The notes beneath the pieces are model-generated. The model searched no databases. It was not told where the DNA came from and was given only the letters and a program-made list of their open reading frames with translations. From Bacteroidales bacterium (GTDB lineage: Bacteria > Bacteroidota > Bacteroidia > Bacteroidales > Marinilabiliaceae): a stretch of 64,000 nucleotides of DNA. Shown in pieces: positions 60,821 to 64,000 of this stretch (within the stretch, counting starts at the first letter, position 1; the number at the start of each line of letters is the position of its first letter). Both the position numbers and the translations under genes were made by a program. The stretch is from contig QKJP01000061.1 of assembly GCA_003249255.1 (NCBI GenBank), positions 1 to 64,000 of the forward strand, given 5' to 3'.

Positions 60821-63097
60821 TTATCGATGAAAAGGATAGCCAATGTTCACATATAATCTTATTTTATTATCGATATGGTTGCTGCCCGCTCCCAAGGTTA
60901 TCGGACCAATTAAACTATCCAGCGATAAGCTGACGCCATAGCCCAATACAAATTCATCCCGGTTTAATACGAAGGGAAGAGATTCTTTATTTGAATTACC
61001 GAAGTTGGTCGAATATAATCCATTTACGATGACATTGGCATGCATTATTTGGGCAAAGTTGAACATGAAGTTTAATCTGCCCGCCGAATAGTTTTGCACC
61101 ACTCGTTCTCTAAAGCTTAAACCCACAAAGGGAATGTCATCTTCTCCCGCATTAAAGTTTGTGCCACCTACAAAGTGCATGTCCAGATAAGAATCATCAT
61201 TTGTTATGGCGCCACCATAAAGAGAGGTGATGAGCGTATAATTTTTGGAAAGACCAAAAGCTTTTTGGTACATCAGGTTGGCTTTGATGTACTGTTGTCT
61301 CTGGTTGCTGATTACCGGTGATACAATTGCGTGAGTAGAATCTGATCCACTGAAATAGATATCTTTTTTAAGGTTGGCTCCCACACATAACGAAAGATTA
61401 CTGCCTTGGGTTGGAAAAAAAGCGTCGTTAAAAGTGTTGCGCATCCATCCTAATTGACTATAATAGAAGACATTACCAAACTTATCCTCTTCAGAATAAA
61501 AGACTTCGTCCAAACCCTCTTTTTGGGAAAGTAATATTTTTTTTGCGTAGGCTGAAAGTTTGAGCGCTGAGTTCTTTTTGTTTGAGAATAAAAATCCTCC
61601 ACCACCTTCTGTTAATCGGTATCGCATTGTACCATCTTTGATGTTGTTTTCGTAATACAACGGAAAAATGGAGTACTCATATTTTCCATCCATAAAAATA
61701 CCTAAGCGTTGTTTATCACCAATATACGTGAGGATGTCTAATGTTGCGCGTGGATTTTCTGAGATGTCTGTGGTTAAACTTAGGCGGCTGTTTTTGGCCA
61801 ATAGGTTGCGCAGGGTTAAATTAGAGATGATGCCAATGTTTAGCTCATTGTCATATTGCAATGAGAATTTGGCCATGGCTCGTGTGTTTTCAGTGGTATG
61901 AAATACAACGTTAAATCTGTCGTCATGAGGAATCAATTCATAGGTTATTTTATTGTAAAATCGGGTGCCTAAAAGCAGATTAATACCGTTGTTTATGTCT
62001 TTGGGAGTGATTTTATCTCCCTTTTTAAATCCCAGTTTTGATATGAAATAATTGTAGCTAATGTGCTTACTGTTTAAAATTTCTATGTCATTAATAATAA
62101 TGGAGTCGCGTTTGGGGCGTTTAATCACTGGGGTAGGAGCAATGTTATTAAGTGAATCGGCCAGTGTTTTTAAGTCGTTGTAGTAGAGTTTGGCCGCTTG
62201 TTCTCCTTTTTCTATAATCGCCGGAGCTTCCATGAAACTGGCAGTGGTAAATTTGGCTAAATCGGGTTTGATCGAATAATCGGCCAGTTCTTCTGCTTCT
62301 TTTGCTCTGGGTTTATTGCCTATGAAGGTAGATGCTATTAAAATTTGTGGAAGGGTATTGATATCTTCTTTTTGTCGGTTGTCATTTACATCAACATTCA
62401 CTCCAATTATAATATCAGCTCCCATTTTAAGGCATTCCTGTACCGGATAATTGTCGATAATACCACCATCAACCAGAAATAAGCTGTCTAATTCAACCGG
62501 GGTAAATACCGATGGAATGGCCATGCTGGAGCGCATAGCTGTCATTAAATCTCCACTTTTAAATACATAAGGATCGCCTGTGATGAGGTCGGCTGCAACA
62601 CAACGGAAGGGAATGGGTAGGTCATCAAAGTTTTTAATTTCGGCTACCGGCCAAGTGAGTTCAGAGAACAGTTGTGAGATGCTTTGGCCCTTTACCATCC
62701 CCGAAGGAATTTTTAGACCTTTTTTATTGATTTCAAACTCCAATAGAAAGCTGTTGAAATCTTGCTTTTCTTCCGGTGCAACGTTGGTTAACGATAAGTG
62801 GTCACTGAGCAGGGTTGGCCAGTCGGCATATCGAACAATGGAATCTAATTCTTTGCCGGTATAGCCCGATGCATATAAAGCTCCAAGGATACTTCCCATG
62901 CTGGTGCCGGTGATGTAATCGGGTTGAATACCAGCTTCTTCTAATACTTTTATAACCCCTATGTGAGCCAGACCTTTTGCTCCGCCACCACTTAATACTA
63001 ATCCTACTTTGGGACGTGGGTTGTTCTGGGCAAGATTATTAAAACACAATAAACAAAAACAGAAAAGGATAATTGAAGGTTGAAGGTTGATTTTCAT
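60821..63097 (-). CDS. patatin-like phospholipase fused to outer-membrane barrel
   Basis: 758 residues. Signal peptide (about 1-23). Patatin domain (about 29-300) with the oxyanion loop GGGAKG, nucleophile GTSMGS (Ser66) and dyad VDGGIIDNYP. A POTRA-like region follows (about 318-390; IINDIEILNSKHISYNYFISKLGFKKG), then a long beta-rich C-terminus to Arg758 predicted to be an outer-membrane barrel of BamA/Omp85 type. The order matches PlpD-like (type Vd) proteins. Probably a surface or periplasmic phospholipase. No terminator seen. It converges with aroK. Confidence 0.9.
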   Translation of the reverse strand: MKINLQPSIILFCFCLLCFNNLAQNNPRPKVGLVLSGGGAKGLAHIGVIKVLEEAGIQPDYITGTSMGSILGALYASGYTGKELDSIVRYADWPTLLSDHLSLTNVAPEEKQDFNSFLLEFEINKKGLKIPSGMVKGQSISQLFSELTWPVAEIKNFDDLPIPFRCVAADLITGDPYVFKSGDLMTAMRSSMAIPSVFTPVELDSLFLVDGGIIDNYPVQECLKMGADIIIGVNVDVNDNRQKEDINTLPQILIASTFIGNKPRAKEAEELADYSIKPDLAKFTTASFMEAPAIIEKGEQAAKLYYNDLKTLADSLNNIAPTPVIKRPKRDSIIINDIEILNSKHISYNYFISKLGFKKGDKITPKDINNGINLLLGTRFYNKITYELIPHDDRFNVVFHTTENTRAMAKFSLQYDNELNIGIISNLTLRNLLAKNSRLSLTTDISENPRATLDILTYIGDKQRLGIFMDGKYEYSIFPLYYENNIKDGTMRYRLTEGGGGFLFSNKKNSALKLSAYAKKILLSQKEGLDEVFYSEEDKFGNVFYYSQLGWMRNTFNDAFFPTQGSNLSLCVGANLKKDIYFSGSDSTHAIVSPVISNQRQQYIKANLMYQKAFGLSKNYTLITSLYGGAITNDDSYLDMHFVGGTNFNAGEDDIPFVGLSFRERVVQNYSAGRLNFMFNFAQIMHANVIVNGLYSTNFGNSNKESLPFVLNRDEFVLGYGVSLSLDSLIGPITLGAGSNHIDNKIRLYVNIGYPFHR

Positions 63098-63226
63098 GGG
63101 AAAAGATTTGTGTGCTCAGTGATTGGTCTAATGTTTTCTATCTGGTAATTAAGGTTAGCTGGTCAGATATTGCACTTTGTGTAATTGCTTAACTTGAAAT
63201 AATTAAAGGCTTCATTTGTACATTAT

Positions 63227-63964
63227 TTATAATTTGTTTTTAGTAATCACAATTGATCCATACATATCCGGAAGAGGTGTGAAGTTTTCTGGAATAGCTT
63301 GTAGAAATTCATGAACTGCATTTTGTACACCTTCCCATTTGTGGTTGTAATCATGGATTAAAAGACTTCCACCTTGGGCTAGTCTTGGATAGAAGAATTC
63401 CAAAGCCGTTTTGGTGTTCTCGTAGAAGTTGCCATCAATACTTACAAAGGCAAATTCCTCCTGTTCTAGGGTTGCAAATGTGGTTTTGTATTCACCGGCT
63501 TTAATAATGACTTTGGGGTGATTGTTTACCAGAGCCTGCATTTTCTCTTCAGTTAGCCCATCTGAGTTAATGATGTCGGTTTGCATATTACCCTCACAAT
63601 CTTCTCTCTCAACTTGTTTTGGAGTGCCTGAAAAATCATCAAATAAAAGAAGCTCCCGATTCGGTAAAGCGTGGTGTAGGATCAAAGCAGTTTCTCCTTT
63701 GTAAACCCCAACTTCAGCAAGTTTACCCTCGATGTTATGTTGATCGATATTTTTTAAGATGAACCATATCGAGTAGAATAGGTTTTTGTCTTTCATTTTC
63801 CTTTCCAGTTTAGTGAGTTCTTTAGGAAAGTCTTTTTGTTTTCTATTTTCTAGCCACATCCATGGTTTGAATAATTTGTAGGTGTAGAAACTCCAGAAGT
63901 AGCTTAATCCGAGTAGAATTAAGATGTTAATGATGATGAGGTTTACAAGTGTTAAGATGTTCAT
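63227..63964 (-). CDS. TylF/MycF-like methyltransferase with N-terminal membrane helix
   Basis: 245 residues. An N-terminal hydrophobic helix (about 6-28) precedes a class I SAM-dependent fold of the TylF/MycF family: LAEVGVYKGETALILHHA, LLLFDDFSG, FVSIDGNFYENTKTALEFFYPRL and GGSLLIHDYNHKWEGVQNAV with the metal-type Asp pair. Family members methylate sugars or small molecules. Here the membrane anchor suggests an envelope or lipid-linked sugar substrate. The gene has 36 bases left before the window edge, and its start at 63964 looks complete. Confidence 0.87.
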   Translation of the reverse strand: MNILTLVNLIIINILILLGLSYFWSFYTYKLFKPWMWLENRKQKDFPKELTKLERKMKDKNLFYSIWFILKNIDQHNIEGKLAEVGVYKGETALILHHALPNRELLLFDDFSGTPKQVEREDCEGNMQTDIINSDGLTEEKMQALVNNHPKVIIKAGEYKTTFATLEQEEFAFVSIDGNFYENTKTALEFFYPRLAQGGSLLIHDYNHKWEGVQNAVHEFLQAIPENFTPLPDMYGSIVITKNKL

Positions 63965-64000
63965 AGGTCGTAATGTTTGATGCTGATAAAAATAGGAAAT

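Overview
This is a gene-dense chromosomal segment, AT-rich (by eye clearly below 45% GC), from a member of the Bacteroidota, probably an aquatic Bacteroidia of Marinilabiliales/Prolixibacteraceae type; the phylum is well supported, the family is a guess. The evidence is: promoter-like TAnnTTTG boxes in front of many genes (trxA, rplU, lpxH-like, tkt, pdxB, dnaE, hpt, topo IV); a surface protein ending in a type IX secretion sorting domain; an HU-TM-SPOR protein; TlpA/DUF4369-type lipoproteins; DUF4286; S1-family sulfatases; and a DnaE with a fused exonuclease. No rRNA, tRNA, CRISPR array, IS transposase or prophage was found.

Layout. 1-2053: trpB (cut by the left edge) and trpA. 2158-5071: an SDR oxidoreductase, a YhcG/DUF1016 nuclease and purU. 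5140-9423: the late histidine genes hisH, hisA, hisF and hisIE, each pair separated by a small intact gene for a four-helix-bundle (23S-rRNA-IVP/S23 family) protein that sits between inverted arrays of short repeats; hisG/D/C/B are absent. 9508-15899: an HD phosphohydrolase, a large BspA-type leucine-rich T9SS protein, a DinB-like protein and two thioredoxin-fold proteins that lack the CxxC cysteines. 16038-26906: lipid genes (LpxH-like, KAS III-like), dnaE, trxA, a bifunctional-nuclease-family protein, rplU-rpmA, serS, DUF4286, ruvC. 26918-41727: mgtE, rsmA, a YbhN-like flippase, HU-SPOR protein, glycosyltransferase, orphan histidine kinase, a zinc/manganese-type ABC transporter operon ending in a macrodomain gene, a LytTR regulator and transketolase. 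42001-49542: pdxB-gnd, a KefB-type antiporter and two secreted sulfatases. 50101-63964: purE, hpt-adk-obg, a membrane-anchored MutS-like ATPase, topoisomerase IV (parE-parC), aroK, a patatin/outer-membrane-barrel protein and a TylF-like methyltransferase.

How the parts work together. Most genes are housekeeping: amino acid synthesis (Trp, His, shikimate), purine handling (purU, purE, hpt), pentose phosphate and PLP precursor supply (tkt, gnd, pdxB), replication and chromosome topology, translation. The most unusual structure is in the spacers. At least ten intergenic intervals hold degenerate tandem arrays of a unit about 7 nt long (GGCAGAA, CGGAGTT, AGCTACT, AATGTGC and others), usually as a left array and an inverted right array. 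Three of these pairs enclose an S23-family gene; others are empty or enclose non-coding DNA. They look like a family of small, perhaps mobile, stem-forming elements similar in design to the intervening sequences of bacterial 23S rRNA genes, but placed in operon spacers. I cannot tell from sequence alone whether they move or whether they have been described.
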